A stretch of 64,000 nt of DNA from Chloroflexota bacterium (GTDB lineage Bacteria > Chloroflexota > Anaerolineae > Anaerolineales > Villigracilaceae), in contig JACRBI010000044.1 of assembly GCA_016234495.1 (NCBI GenBank), positions 104,076-168,075 on the forward strand, in the 5' to 3' direction. Of the stretch, positions 35,612 through 44,515 are shown in pieces. Position 1 is the first letter of the stretch. Each line of letters begins with the position of its first letter. A program made the position numbers and the translations under genes. The notes under the pieces are model-generated. The model was not told where the DNA came from. It saw nothing but the letters and a program-made list of their open reading frames with translations, and did no database searches.

Positions 35612-36046
35612 ATGAAAATACTTATCCTGCACGGTCCAAACCTAAACCTGCTTGGCACGCGCGAGCCTGAAGTGTACGGCTCGATGACGTTGAACGACAT
35701 CAACGAAAAAATGATCGCGCTGGGAAAGGAACTCGGCGCAGATGTGACCTGCCTGCAATCGAATCACGAAGGCGCGTTGATCGATGCCCTGCACGATGCG
35801 CGCGCGTGGGCTGCGGGCGTGGTCTTCAACCCCGGCGGATACACTCACACCTCGGTGGCGCTGCGCGATGCGATTTCGGCGATTGCGATCCCCGTCATCG
35901 AAGTGCATTTGTCGAATGTGTATGCGCGCGAAGAATTTCGGCATGTGTCTTTGGTGTCAGCGGTCTGCAAAGGCAAGGTGACCGGTTTTGGCTGGCGCTC
36001 GTACGAGTTGGGTTTGCGCGGTCTCGTTGATATAATCAAGCCGTGA
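35612..36046 (+). CDS. aroQ: 3-dehydroquinate dehydratase, type II
   Basis: 144 residues of the dodecameric type II enzyme. LHGPNLNLLGTREPEVYG holds the active-site Arg and Tyr, QSNHEGALID, NPGGYTHTSVALRDAI, and EVHLSNVYAREEFRH has the catalytic His. It dehydrates 3-dehydroquinate to 3-dehydroshikimate, completing the route from DAHP to chorismate within this operon. GCGAGGAA precedes the ATG. Its final codons contain a TATAAT box used by the next gene. Confidence 0.96.
   Translation: MKILILHGPNLNLLGTREPEVYGSMTLNDINEKMIALGKELGADVTCLQSNHEGALIDALHDARAWAAGVVFNPGGYTHTSVALRDAISAIAIPVIEVHLSNVYAREEFRHVSLVSAVCKGKVTGFGWRSYELGLRGLVDIIKP
36031..36036 (+). promoter_or_regulatory. -10 box of a probable leaderless promoter inside aroQ
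   Basis: TATAAT within the last codons of aroQ, six bases before the GTG start of the esterase gene. It could give the esterase its own leaderless transcript, independent of the attenuated aro operon. Confidence 0.45.
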
Positions 36047-36825
36047 ACACCCAAATCATACCTACAACTGAACCTTTCTTTTTGCCCGGCAGCCGCACAG
36101 GCATTTTGCTAATTCACGGCTTTACCGGCACGCCCAAGGAAATGCATTGGATGGGGGAATACCTCAACCGTGAACTCGGCTTCACCTGTCTGGGGATTCG
36201 GCTGGCAGGTCACGCCACTGACCCAGAGGATATGATCCGCTCGAACTGGACCGATTGGACTGCTTCTGTTGAAGACGGCTTTCACCTTCTCTGCGGCATG
36301 ACCGACCGCATCTTCCTTGTGGGGCTTTCGATGGGCGGAGTGCTTTCGCTGTTGATGTCCACCAGGCTTGAGCAGCGTGTGGCGGGTGTGGTGGCCATGT
36401 CCACGCCGTATAAACTGCCTGACGATCCGCGCTTGCGGCACATCGAATGGATCAGCAGGATTGTTGCGTACATGCCCAAGAGCGATGAAGAGCCGGGCGC
36501 AAGCTGGTTCGACAAGGATGCTTACAAAGATCACGTGTCGTATCCGCAGAATCCTGTGCGCTCGATCGGCGAGTTGAACAAATTGCTCGGGGAGATGCGC
36601 GTCGCTTTGCCGAATCTGCGAGTGCCGGTACTGTTGATCCATTCAAGGGACGATAAATATGTGCCACCCGAAAATTTGGAAATGATCTTTGCTGATTTGG
36701 TCAATGCGTCAGACAAGACAAAACTCTACGTGACCGAATCAGGCCATGTCCTTACGCGCGATGCGGCTCGTCATCAGGTGTTCGAAGCGGCGCGGGATTT
36801 TATCCGAAGAATCGAAAGCAAGTAG
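36043..36825 (+). CDS. Carboxylesterase / monoacylglycerol lipase, alpha/beta hydrolase
   Basis: 260 residues similar to the Est30-type carboxylesterases: the oxyanion HGFTGTPKEM, nucleophile elbow GLSMGG, an acid in HSRDDKYVPPE and the catalytic His in ESGHVLTRD. The GTG start overlaps the aroQ stop (GTGA). The TAG stop (36823-36825) is formed by the first bases of a GTAGGGGCGACCC element. Substrates are probably short- to medium-chain esters; nothing ties it to aromatic metabolism except position. Confidence 0.88.
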   Translation: MNTQIIPTTEPFFLPGSRTGILLIHGFTGTPKEMHWMGEYLNRELGFTCLGIRLAGHATDPEDMIRSNWTDWTASVEDGFHLLCGMTDRIFLVGLSMGGVLSLLMSTRLEQRVAGVVAMSTPYKLPDDPRLRHIEWISRIVAYMPKSDEEPGASWFDKDAYKDHVSYPQNPVRSIGELNKLLGEMRVALPNLRVPVLLIHSRDDKYVPPENLEMIFADLVNASDKTKLYVTESGHVLTRDAARHQVFEAARDFIRRIESK

Positions 36826-36881
36826 GGGCGACCCGCTCCGCTAGATTAACTAACTTGATGATCCTGAAGGGTCGCCCCTGC
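36822..36881. repeat. Palindromic repeat, GTAGGGGCGACCC family, containing the esterase stop
   Basis: Arms GTAGGGGCGACCC (36822-36834) and GGGTCGCCCCTGC (36869-36881), one mismatch. The esterase stop codon is the TAG of the left arm. Confidence 0.88.
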
Positions 36882-36897
36882 TCATTTGCGAGGAAAC

Positions 36898-38025
36898 TTG
36901 AATCGTAATTTATTTTTTGTGGCATCTGCCTTGTTCCTGTGGGGCTTTGGCGAGGGGATGTTTTTTAATTTCGTGCCGATCTATCTCGATGTTCAATTTC
37001 TTTTGAGCAAATCTGAGATCGGGTTGATCCTCGGCGCATTCGGTTTTTTCATGGCCATCACGCACATCCCTGCCGGGCGGCTTGCAGACCGGGTCGGGCG
37101 TCGTCCGCTGCTGGTTGGCGCGTGGATTCTCGGCCTGGTGTCTACGCTGGCGATGGGTATTGCTCTGACCCTGCCGCTTTTTCTAGTCGGCTTGTTTGCC
37201 TATGGCCTGACGGCCTTTGTTGCGTCTCCGCTGGCAAGTTATGTGACTGCTGCGCGCGGCAAGTGGGCTGTAGGAACCGTGCTCTCGCTCACCACTGCGA
37301 CCTTCGGCATGGGCATGGTGCTGGGACCGGTCACCAGCGGGTGGATCGGCGACAACTATGGAATGCGCATGAGCTTTTACGTGGCGGCGGTTGTGTTCGT
37401 GTTTTCAAACATCTTCATGTATTTTATCGAGAGCCAGCCGATAGATCATCACGATCCCGATTCTCCTCCGCCCAGCCTGAGAGATAACAAACGCTTCATC
37501 CGGCTCATGGCTGTGCTGGCGTTTGCCATTTTTTCGATGTACATCGCGCAGCCGCTCACGCCGAATTTCCTCACCAGTGTGCGCGGACTTTCGCTGAGTC
37601 AGACGGGTTTGATCTTTACTATCGGCGCACTCGGTAACTCGTTGATGGCACTCACATTCAGCCGTTTGAATCCGCGCAGGGGATTTTTGTTTGCGCAGGC
37701 GCTGGTGATCCTGTTTGCACTTTTCATGTGGAAGGGCACAGGCCTGCCGTTTTTTGTGCTCGGGTATTTCCTGCTCGGCGGGTTTCGCGCTGGGCGTCCG
37801 ATGGCCATGGCGCAGGCGCGTGAGCTCGTCCACGAATCGCAGATGGGAATCACCTACGGAATTATGGAGACGGTCAGTGCTGTTATTATGATCGTCACGC
37901 CGCCCATTGCGGGAGTCTTGTTTGAGATTAACCCGTTCATTGTTTATCCCGTCTCCATTGGCATGGTGGCTGTCTCGCTCGTCTTGAGTTCGATCTACCT
38001 CCCGCGAAAGGAAGCCCATGCTTGA
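36898..38025 (+). CDS. MFS transporter
   Basis: About 375 residues with the usual twelve hydrophobic segments. The motif-A-like GRLADRVGRRPLL lies between TM2 and TM3, and the N-terminal LFFVASALFLWGFGEGMFFNF is TM1. No SD-linked ATG exists; the TTG at 36898, a few bases after GCGAGGAA, is the preferred start over the TTG at 36886. The 3' end overlaps the metallo-hydrolase gene by eight bases. Substrate not assignable; the family includes efflux pumps. Confidence 0.85.
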   Translation: MNRNLFFVASALFLWGFGEGMFFNFVPIYLDVQFLLSKSEIGLILGAFGFFMAITHIPAGRLADRVGRRPLLVGAWILGLVSTLAMGIALTLPLFLVGLFAYGLTAFVASPLASYVTAARGKWAVGTVLSLTTATFGMGMVLGPVTSGWIGDNYGMRMSFYVAAVVFVFSNIFMYFIESQPIDHHDPDSPPPSLRDNKRFIRLMAVLAFAIFSMYIAQPLTPNFLTSVRGLSLSQTGLIFTIGALGNSLMALTFSRLNPRRGFLFAQALVILFALFMWKGTGLPFFVLGYFLLGGFRAGRPMAMAQARELVHESQMGITYGIMETVSAVIMIVTPPIAGVLFEINPFIVYPVSIGMVAVSLVLSSIYLPRKEAHA

Positions 38026-38656
38026 GATCATTTCCTTCACCCTTGGCCCTGCGCAGACCAATGCCTATCTCGTCGCTGACCCTGAGACAAATGAGGCGGC
38101 AGTAATTGACCCTTCATGGGATGGGCACATCATTCTGGCAGAGGCGCAAAAGCGCGGATGGCGCATCGGTCATCTCTGGTACACGCACGCGCACTTCGAT
38201 CACATCGGCGGCGCGGCGGCCATCGCGGATTCTCTGAATCCACTTCCTCATGTGGCGCTGCATCCCGATGACCACGTCCTCTGGCGCGCGGGCGGAGGCG
38301 GTGCAAAATTCGGCTTTGATATTGACCCCGGCCCCGAACCGACGATTGATTTCGCGCAGGGCATGATTCTCAAACTCGGCTCGAATGAATTTGAAGTGCG
38401 CCATACGCCGGGGCATACGCGCGGACTGTGCGTGCTGTATGTCGCAAAGGAAAATATCTGTTTCTGCGGCGACTTGATCTTCAACGGCAGCGTCGGCCGC
38501 ACCGACCTGCCCGGCGGCGATTTCGCCGCGCTGGAAAAAAGCATCCGCGAGCAGATTTACACCCTGCCCGATGAAACGGTTTTGCTTTCTGGTCACGGTC
38601 TGCAGACAACGGTGGGGTATGAAAAAATACATAATCCATTTGTAGGATTAAACTGA
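38018..38656 (+). CDS. Metallo-beta-lactamase fold hydrolase (glyoxalase II-like)
   Basis: 212 residues. THAHFDHIGG is the HxHxDH zinc motif, with further ligands in HTPGHTRG, CGDLIF and SGHG. This short length without a C-terminal domain matches the YcbL-type branch of glyoxalase II-like hydrolases, which cleave thioesters. It overlaps the MFS gene and is presumably translated with it. Confidence 0.88.
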   Translation: MLEIISFTLGPAQTNAYLVADPETNEAAVIDPSWDGHIILAEAQKRGWRIGHLWYTHAHFDHIGGAAAIADSLNPLPHVALHPDDHVLWRAGGGGAKFGFDIDPGPEPTIDFAQGMILKLGSNEFEVRHTPGHTRGLCVLYVAKENICFCGDLIFNGSVGRTDLPGGDFAALEKSIREQIYTLPDETVLLSGHGLQTTVGYEKIHNPFVGLN

Positions 38657-38668
38657 TTCCCGTATAAT
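38640..38668 (+). promoter_or_regulatory. Promoter of the SPFH gene
   Basis: TTGTAG (38640-38645), 17-base spacer, TATAAT (38663-38668), then an A-rich leader with GAGGAG. It overlaps the end of the hydrolase gene. Confidence 0.6.
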
Positions 38669-38692
38669 CGAAAAAAAAGCGAGGAGATGAAA

Positions 38693-39805
38693 ATGAAAAA
38701 CCCAAATGCTCAAAATCAAAAGACAGAGTCTCCAAGGCCGAGGTTTTCGTTCCCTTTGTCGATCCCGGGTTGGTTGATCGGGCTGGTCATAGGAATTATT
38801 GTGATAGCCGTTCTTGCCAATATCAGCAAGTCGTTCTGGTATTTTGAAGTGATCGAAAATGATCAAGTCGGCGTTACGATTGAAGCCGGTGAGATTCAGG
38901 GCGTGGTGCAGCCGGGCATTGCTTATGATTTCGGCCTGTTCGTGAATCTGGTCAAGATCACCACCAGCGCGGTCGCCATCACCGTGGATGACCCCGAACT
39001 GATCACAATTGACAAGCAGCGTATCGGTCTGGAAGTGACCGCCGACGTGTTCCGTCCGCGCGAAGCCGATATTGTCATCTCCAATTATTCGCGCTACAAA
39101 AATATTTATTTGAATGATGAATCGCTCCAGCAGCGCATGACTGCCTTTACTTTGCAGGCAATGAAAGTCTGCGTGGGCGACAAAAAGTTTGATGAAGCAG
39201 TCATCGGTTCCGGTCGTGATGATCTGCGTGCATGTATCGATGAGGAATTGAGCGGGCTTGCTGAACCGCTCGGCTTGGAAGTGCGGAACGTGGCTGTTCC
39301 GCAGATCACTATTTCACCCGAAGTGCAGGCGGGGTTGGACGCAATCGTGCAAAGCCGCCTCGCAACCGAAAAAGCAAAACAGGATGCCGAGAAAGCCAAG
39401 CAGGAAGCCATCGCTCAACAGGCTGTGGAAGAAGGCCGTATTCGTGTGGATCAATCCAAATTACAGGAAGAAGCCCGCCAGCAGGCCATCTTGCAGGACC
39501 TCAAGCGTCAACAGTTGGAAGCCGAGCTTGCTGTGATCCAACAGGAAACAATAAACGAACAAGCGCAACTGGAACTCACTCAGGCCCAGCAGCGGGTTGC
39601 TGATGAACAGGCCAAGGTGGATATTGCAAAGGAACTTGCGCTTGCGGAAATGTATGCCCGCTACCCTGAATATGTTGCCTTGCAGGTTGCATTGGCAAAT
39701 GCAGAAGCCATAAAAGATTCAGATAAATTTATTTATACGCCTGCGGGAGTATTTCCGCAGTTGATCCTTTCCAATGGGGTGATTCCAACAGTCCCAGTGA
39801 AGTAA
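38693..39805 (+). CDS. SPFH/band 7 domain membrane protein
   Basis: 370 residues. One transmembrane helix (about 27-45) is followed by a prohibitin/flotillin-like SPFH domain (about 50-215) and a long Gln/Ala/Glu-rich coiled coil (about 215-325), the layout of membrane-scaffolding stomatin-like proteins. ATG 38693 lies 6 bases from GAGGAG (38681-38686); the earlier ATG at 38687 touches that site and is less likely. The gene has its own promoter and terminator. Specific role unknown; membrane microdomain or quality-control roles are typical of the family. Confidence 0.85.
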   Translation: MKNPNAQNQKTESPRPRFSFPLSIPGWLIGLVIGIIVIAVLANISKSFWYFEVIENDQVGVTIEAGEIQGVVQPGIAYDFGLFVNLVKITTSAVAITVDDPELITIDKQRIGLEVTADVFRPREADIVISNYSRYKNIYLNDESLQQRMTAFTLQAMKVCVGDKKFDEAVIGSGRDDLRACIDEELSGLAEPLGLEVRNVAVPQITISPEVQAGLDAIVQSRLATEKAKQDAEKAKQEAIAQQAVEEGRIRVDQSKLQEEARQQAILQDLKRQQLEAELAVIQQETINEQAQLELTQAQQRVADEQAKVDIAKELALAEMYARYPEYVALQVALANAEAIKDSDKFIYTPAGVFPQLILSNGVIPTVPVK

Positions 39806-39810
39806 AGGTA

Positions 39811-39845
39811 AAAAAATCACAGGTTTACAGCCTGTGATTTTTTTA
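39811..39845 (+). terminator. Intrinsic terminator after the SPFH gene
   Basis: AAAAAATCACAGG / CCTGTGATTTTTT, 13-base stem with a 7-base loop and a T-run. Confidence 0.9.
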
Positions 39846-39859
39846 TATGGAGGACGCAT

Positions 39860-40750
39860 ATGAAACACGCAGTCGGTATCAGCCTTGGAAGTTCGAAGCG
39901 CGATAAAAGCGTGAAGGTCAACCTCAACGGTCAGGAGATTCTCGTCGAGCGCATCGGCGCCGATGGCGATGTGGAAAAGGCGCGCCAGATGTATCTTGAT
40001 CTGGATGGCAAGGTGGATGCCTTCGGAGTGGGCGGCGTGGATTTATATCTGCGCTTGGATGGAAGGGAATATCCGCTTCATGCCGCGCTGAAACTTGTTT
40101 CCGCCGTCAGGCAGACTCCACTCTGTGACGGGCGCGGACTCAAGCACACCCTTGAGCGGCGCGTGTTTCAGTTGACTAAATCTCAACTGGGAGATATCCG
40201 CTTCAAGCAGGCGTTCATCCCTGTCGCGGCAGATCGGCTTGGGTTGGCCGAAGCAGTCGCAGAGGTCAGTAAAAGAACCGTCTTCGGTGACTTGATGGTC
40301 GCGCTGGGAGTCCCGCTTCCCATTTATGGCATCCCCGCCTTTAAACGAGTCGCAAGAATCATGCTGCCCATCGTTAGTCACTTTCCGATGAGCATGATCT
40401 TTTACGGCAGCGACGGCGCGGAACATGAGCCGAAGTACGTAAAATATTTCGAAGAGTCAGATCTGATCGCCGGTGATTTCCTCTTCATGCGCAAATACAT
40501 GCCGAAAAATCTAGCGGGCAAAACCATCGTCACAAACACAACCACCGAAGAAAATATTGAGTTGTTAAAGGAGCGTGGCGTGAAGCGGGTCATCACCACC
40601 ACGCCGCGCTATGACGGCCGCTCGTTCGGCACGAATACCACCGAAGCCATGCTCACTGCGTATGCCGGCCGGGGACGCAGATTGACCGACGATGAATTGA
40701 ATGGCTTGATTGATGAGTTGGGTTTGAAGCCGACGGTGATTGAGTTTTAG
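39860..40750 (+). CDS. Conserved protein of unknown function (often labelled quinate 5-dehydrogenase)
   Basis: 296 residues with no clear nucleotide-binding motif. Visible conserved-looking blocks are HAVGISLGSSKRDKSVKV, DAFGVGGVDLYL, GSDGAEHEPKYVKYF, AGDFLFMRKYMP, TIVTNTTTEENIELL and VITTTPRYDGRSFGTN. From memory, similar proteins in Chloroflexota, Deinococcota and Firmicutes carry the label quinate 5-dehydrogenase, but the Rossmann motif of true quinate/shikimate dehydrogenases is not seen, so this name should not be trusted. It ends by overlapping the convergent thrC gene by four bases. Its nearness to the shikimate operon may be coincidence. Confidence 0.75.
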   Translation: MKHAVGISLGSSKRDKSVKVNLNGQEILVERIGADGDVEKARQMYLDLDGKVDAFGVGGVDLYLRLDGREYPLHAALKLVSAVRQTPLCDGRGLKHTLERRVFQLTKSQLGDIRFKQAFIPVAADRLGLAEAVAEVSKRTVFGDLMVALGVPLPIYGIPAFKRVARIMLPIVSHFPMSMIFYGSDGAEHEPKYVKYFEESDLIAGDFLFMRKYMPKNLAGKTIVTNTTTEENIELLKERGVKRVITTTPRYDGRSFGTNTTEAMLTAYAGRGRRLTDDELNGLIDELGLKPTVIEF

Positions 40751-41931
40751 CCGCCCTGCTTTATTCCATCCAAATATTTTAAGCCCGAGCCGGTATTGAA
40801 TAGGACGATCCGTTCATCTGGCTTGACCCATTTTTGATTAATCAATTCTTCCAGAGCGGCCAAACACGCCGCGCCTTCCGGGGCGGCGAAGATGCCTTCC
40901 TGCGCGGCGAGAGTTTTTTGCGCTGTGAGAATCGCCGCGTCGCTGACGGCAATTGCCGTCCCTTCGCTTGCGCGGATGTCCGCGAGGATGAGGCGGTCGG
41001 CGAAGCTCTTTGGCACTCGCAAGCCGGATGCCGTAGTCTGCGCACCCTGCCAAAAGTCGCAGGATGATGCGCCCGAGTTAAATGCCTTGACCACCGGGGC
41101 GCAGCCATCCGCCTGCACTGAAACCATGCGCGGACGTTTCTTGTCGTCCAGCCAGCCAAGTTCTTCGAGTTCGTTGAAAGCTTTCCACATGCCCACCAGC
41201 CCCGTGCCGCCGCCGGTGGGGTAGAGGATGACGTCGGGCAGAGTCCAGTTGAAGGATTCTGCCAGTTCGTAGCCCATGACCTTTTTGCCTTCCATGCGGT
41301 ACGGCTCTTTGAAAGTTGAAAGATCGAACCAGCCCTCGGCGCGGGCTTTTTCATTGGCCAGCTTTGCCGCGTCGCTGATCAGCCCGTCTACGAGGATGAC
41401 TTCTGCGCCGCACATGCGGCTTTCGACCATATTTGCGATGGGCGTGTCTTTGGGCATGTAGATCAATGCAGACATGCCGGCGCGCGCGGCATAGGCTGCC
41501 ATGGCTCCGCCCGCATTGCCCGCCGTGGGGATGATGACTTTTTTCACGCCGAGTTCTTTGGCTTTGGAGATTGCCGCTGAAAGTCCGCGCGCTTTGAATG
41601 AGGCGGTGGGATTTCCACTTTCATCTTTTACAAAAAGGTTGGAAAGGCCGAGCCTGTTTCCGGTCTGTGGAATTTTCAACAGCGGCGTATCGCCTTCGCC
41701 CAGCGTAACCATGTTTTGAGAGTCGAAGACGGGCAAAAGTTCATGCCAGCGCCACATACCCTTTGGGCATGTTTTTAATTCGTCGCGGTCAAGATACGCG
41801 CGCGCGGAATTCAGGTCATAATTGGAAATGAGCGGTGAGTTGCAGTCGGCGCAATATGTTTGAACTGCTTCGGCAGAAAAAGTTTTTCCGCAATTTGAGC
41901 AGGTGAGATTTACAAGAAAAGATGTTTTCAT
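40747..41931 (-). CDS. thrC: Threonine synthase with N-terminal zinc ribbon
   Basis: 394 residues of fold-type II PLP enzymes. An N-terminal zinc ribbon (CSNCGKTF...CADC, 11-31) is typical of one threonine synthase subclass. DESGNPTASFKARG carries the PLP lysine, TAGNAGGAMAAYAA binds the substrate, and YPTGGGTGL binds the PLP phosphate. It converts O-phosphohomoserine to threonine. The gene is transcribed alone after the rny terminator. A related lyase function, such as diaminopropionate or cysteate synthase, is possible but less likely. Confidence 0.87.
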   Translation of the reverse strand: MKTSFLVNLTCSNCGKTFSAEAVQTYCADCNSPLISNYDLNSARAYLDRDELKTCPKGMWRWHELLPVFDSQNMVTLGEGDTPLLKIPQTGNRLGLSNLFVKDESGNPTASFKARGLSAAISKAKELGVKKVIIPTAGNAGGAMAAYAARAGMSALIYMPKDTPIANMVESRMCGAEVILVDGLISDAAKLANEKARAEGWFDLSTFKEPYRMEGKKVMGYELAESFNWTLPDVILYPTGGGTGLVGMWKAFNELEELGWLDDKKRPRMVSVQADGCAPVVKAFNSGASSCDFWQGAQTTASGLRVPKSFADRLILADIRASEGTAIAVSDAAILTAQKTLAAQEGIFAAPEGAACLAALEELINQKWVKPDERIVLFNTGSGLKYLDGIKQGG

Positions 41932-41957
41932 AAATTCTCCTCAATCAATCTGCCTGG

Positions 41958-42016
41958 ATAAAAAATCCCCTGTCTCTCCGGTGCTGTTTATTTGGCATCT
42001 GAGAAGCAGGGGATTT
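41958..42016 (-). terminator. Intrinsic terminator after rny
   Basis: On the minus strand AAATCCCCTG and CAGGGGATTT pair across a 34-base loop, followed by TTTTTATCC. It lies between the rny stop and the thrC start. Confidence 0.6.
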
Positions 42017-42037
42017 GTGGCTGAGTTTTTTGGTTGA

Positions 42038-43564
42038 TTATTTTGCGTATTCGGTTGAGCGGGTTTCGCGGATGACCGTCACGCGGATCTGACCGGGATA
42101 TTGCATGGTCTCTTCGATCTTCTTGGCAATGTCACGCGCCAGCCTTGCCGAGGACAGGTCGTCAATCTGGTCAGGTTTGACGAGGATGCGCACTTCGCGT
42201 CCTGCCTGAATGGCAAAGGCCTGCTGCACGCCTTCAAAGGACATGGACATTTCCTCGAGCGAGCGGATGCGCTTGATGTAGGCTTCGAGGTCTTCGCGCC
42301 TTGCGCCGGGGCGCGCGCCGGAGATTGCGTCTGCTGCTTCAGCGATGACCGCTTCCACGGTATCCTGATCCACTTCATGGTGGTGCGATGCGATCGCGTT
42401 GACCACTGTCGGGTGAACGCCGTAGCGCTTGCAAAATTCTGCGCCGAGTCCTGCGTGCGTGCCGTCCTGATTGTGATCCATGGCTTTGCCGATGTCATGC
42501 AGGAATCCGCCCTGTTTGGAGAGTTCGATGTTTGCGCCGAGTTCCGCGGCGAGGATGCCTGCGAGTTTGGAAACTTCCACGGCATGAGCGAGTTGATTCT
42601 GTCCGTAGGAGGTGCGGAACTTCAACCGGCCCATCATGCGCAAAACTTCATTGTGCAAGCCGGTGACATTGGCTTCGTATGCCGCCTGTTCGCCAGATTC
42701 GTTGATGATCTTTTCTACAGCTTTGGTTTCATCTTCCACGATCTTTTCGATGTGCGCGGGATGGATGCGCCCATCGAGGATCAGCTTGGACAAGGCGCGG
42801 CGGCCAATTTCACGGCGCACCGAGTCGAAACAGGAGACGGTGACAGAATCGGGAGTATCGTCCACGATCACGTCCACACCCGCGGCCTGCTCAAAGGCCT
42901 TGATGTTGCGCCCGTTGCGACCGACGATGCGTCCCTTCATTTCTTCGCTGGGGAGGGTCACCACGGCGCGGGTCACTTCGGCTACGTGTTCGGATGCCAC
43001 ACGTTGGATCGCGTCTGCGATCAATTTGCGGGCGCGCTTTTCGCCTTCTTCGCGGGCTTCGGCTTCGATCTGACGGATGATGCGCGCCATGTCGCCGCGC
43101 GCTTCCTTCTCAACTGCTGCGAACAGATCTTTGCGCGCTTCATCCTGAGTCATGTTTGCGACCTGCTCAAGTTTTTTAAATTGGTCTTCGTACAATTTGT
43201 CGATCTCGTTGGCGCGCTTATCCACCTGTGACTGGCGTTTGTTCAACGTTGCTTCGCGCTGTTCGATTTTGTCGAAGCGGCTGTCGAGTTCGCCGCGGCG
43301 TTTGTCAAGCCGCTCAGTTTCGCGATTCAGCTCGATGCGGCGTTCCTTCATTTCCGATTCTGCGGCCTGGATGATCTTGGTGGCGCTTTCACGCGAGCCG
43401 CTTTCGATCAGGCGCGCCTGTGATGTGGCTGCTTTCAAAATATCGTCGGCTTTTTCCTGGCGGGCTTTTGCGGCCTTGTCAGCTTGATATCGATGGAACA
43501 GATACCCAGCTACAACGCCTACAATGAGCGCCAGTATGTCTATTAAAATACTTAGCGGGTTCAT
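42038..43564 (-). CDS. rny: Ribonuclease Y
   Basis: 508 residues with all RNase Y parts: an N-terminal membrane anchor (about 5-23), a long charged coiled coil (30-190), a KH domain with MKGRIVGRNGRNIKAFE (about 210-226), an HD domain with HAVEVSKLAGILAAE and GFLHDIGKA (near 352), and the conserved C-terminal end with QIRVTVIRETR. It starts mRNA decay by endonucleolytic cleavage at the membrane. Its ATG overlaps the recX stop (ATGA). Confidence 0.96.
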   Translation of the reverse strand: MNPLSILIDILALIVGVVAGYLFHRYQADKAAKARQEKADDILKAATSQARLIESGSRESATKIIQAAESEMKERRIELNRETERLDKRRGELDSRFDKIEQREATLNKRQSQVDKRANEIDKLYEDQFKKLEQVANMTQDEARKDLFAAVEKEARGDMARIIRQIEAEAREEGEKRARKLIADAIQRVASEHVAEVTRAVVTLPSEEMKGRIVGRNGRNIKAFEQAAGVDVIVDDTPDSVTVSCFDSVRREIGRRALSKLILDGRIHPAHIEKIVEDETKAVEKIINESGEQAAYEANVTGLHNEVLRMMGRLKFRTSYGQNQLAHAVEVSKLAGILAAELGANIELSKQGGFLHDIGKAMDHNQDGTHAGLGAEFCKRYGVHPTVVNAIASHHHEVDQDTVEAVIAEAADAISGARPGARREDLEAYIKRIRSLEEMSMSFEGVQQAFAIQAGREVRILVKPDQIDDLSSARLARDIAKKIEETMQYPGQIRVTVIRETRSTEYAK

Positions 43565-44220
43565 GGTATATCCTCATCTTCAAAATTTTTCGCTTGATCA
43601 TCTGGGTGAGTCTCGTCCCATAATTGTGTGACGATGGGCGCGATGACGGAATAGGGGAATCCGCGCCGCGCGAGAAACTCAGATAACTTTTTGCGAAATT
43701 CGTTCCACTCCAGACCGTTGAGCCTGCCGAGCTTTTTTTGAGCTGCTTCGTAGGCCAGAGCGTTTTCGTCCACCCCGGAAATTGCGGAGTGTACTGTTTC
43801 ATCGTCGAGTCCCTTCTGGCGTAATTCGATTGCCAGGGCTCGTCGGCTGCGGGGTCGAAAGGTGCTGCGGTTCTCGACCCACGCCTGTGCAAATTCATTG
43901 TCGTTGGCAAGCCCGGCCTTGCGAAGCCGCTCGATGGTTTCCTCGATGACTTCTTCAGGCATTTCATGCTTGAGCAGGTTTTGCCGTATTTCTTTTTCTG
44001 AACGGGCGCGGTAGCTCAGGAAAAGCATGGCCTGTTGATAAGCCCATTCGCGCGCGTCTTCTGCCAGTAATTTGGCGATTCTTTCGTCGCTTAGTTCATC
44101 GCCGTTTTTTAGCCACGCGGCTGTGATGCGGGCTACTCCAAAGGCGTACTCTCCATCGAGATAAATATTCACCCGATTGGGGTTTTTCTTTTGGACGGAG
44201 ATGGCGGTTATCTTTTTCAT
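43561..44220 (-). CDS. recX: RecX family regulatory protein
   Basis: 219 residues. After an N-terminal KKITAISVQKKNPNRVNIYLDGEYAFGV segment come three RecX helical repeats, including QAMLFLSYRARSEKEIRQNLL and IERLRKAGLANDNEFAQAWV. RecX binds RecA filaments and limits recombination. ATG 44220 is chosen because the family's usual N-terminus begins there. It has no ribosome-binding site, and a terminator-like hairpin with TTCTTTT sits directly in front of it. It is coupled to rny. recA is not in the window. Confidence 0.88.
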   Translation of the reverse strand: MKKITAISVQKKNPNRVNIYLDGEYAFGVARITAAWLKNGDELSDERIAKLLAEDAREWAYQQAMLFLSYRARSEKEIRQNLLKHEMPEEVIEETIERLRKAGLANDNEFAQAWVENRSTFRPRSRRALAIELRQKGLDDETVHSAISGVDENALAYEAAQKKLGRLNGLEWNEFRKKLSEFLARRGFPYSVIAPIVTQLWDETHPDDQAKNFEDEDIP

Positions 44221-44227
44221 TTTTATT

Positions 44228-44271
44228 AAAAGAACACAGCCAGGGCTTCCGACAGGTCGGCCTTGGCTGTG
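44228..44271 (-). terminator. Strong hairpin with T-run directly before recX
   Basis: On the minus strand CACAGCCA and TGGCTGTG pair (8 bases), with further inner pairing, then TTCTTTT; the recX ATG follows at 44220. It is either the terminator of a small RNA encoded upstream or an attenuator of recX-rny. Confidence 0.65.
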
Positions 44272-44515
44272 AAAAATGTCTGGGTTGGCTGAGCAGGCTC
44301 CGGGTCCCAAAAAGAGGCAGGCGGAGATAGATCAAGGTAAATGACAGCGTACGTCACGTACAGCACAGGTAAGAAAGTGAAGTCGGTTTCAAAATGTCGT
44401 AAATTGACTTCACAAAGCAACTCCCATTTGTTGGGGGAGGATCGTGCACCATTTTCCAGTCAGTTTCAAGCCAAGCCGAGAGCGGCGGAAGTTTTTAATG
44501 AATCCCTAAGGATTT
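44229..44515 (-). ncRNA. Candidate structured non-coding RNA or long recX leader
   Basis: The 457 bases from 44221 to 44677 hold no convincing gene. On the minus strand a TATAAT (44526-44521) could start a transcript that ends at the T-run near 44229. It would contain GTGAAGTC/GACTTCAC (44406-44413 with 44377-44384), a GTACGTCACGTAC dyad, a GGGAG hairpin, and a possible long-range closing stem between 44469-44477 and 44282-44290. The roughly 200-base span inside that closing stem is 6S-like in size, but no 6S signature could be confirmed. The malic enzyme promoter on the plus strand should lie in the part near 44540-44670. Confidence 0.3.

Noticed and set aside
42101..43231. Long plus-strand open frame (376 codons) opposite rny
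   Set aside because: Shadow of RNase Y; Phe/Asp/Gly-rich translation without any recognisable motif.
44229..44515. Naming the structured region as 6S RNA
   Set aside because: Size and a possible closing stem fit loosely, but no diagnostic bubble or sequence could be confirmed by eye.
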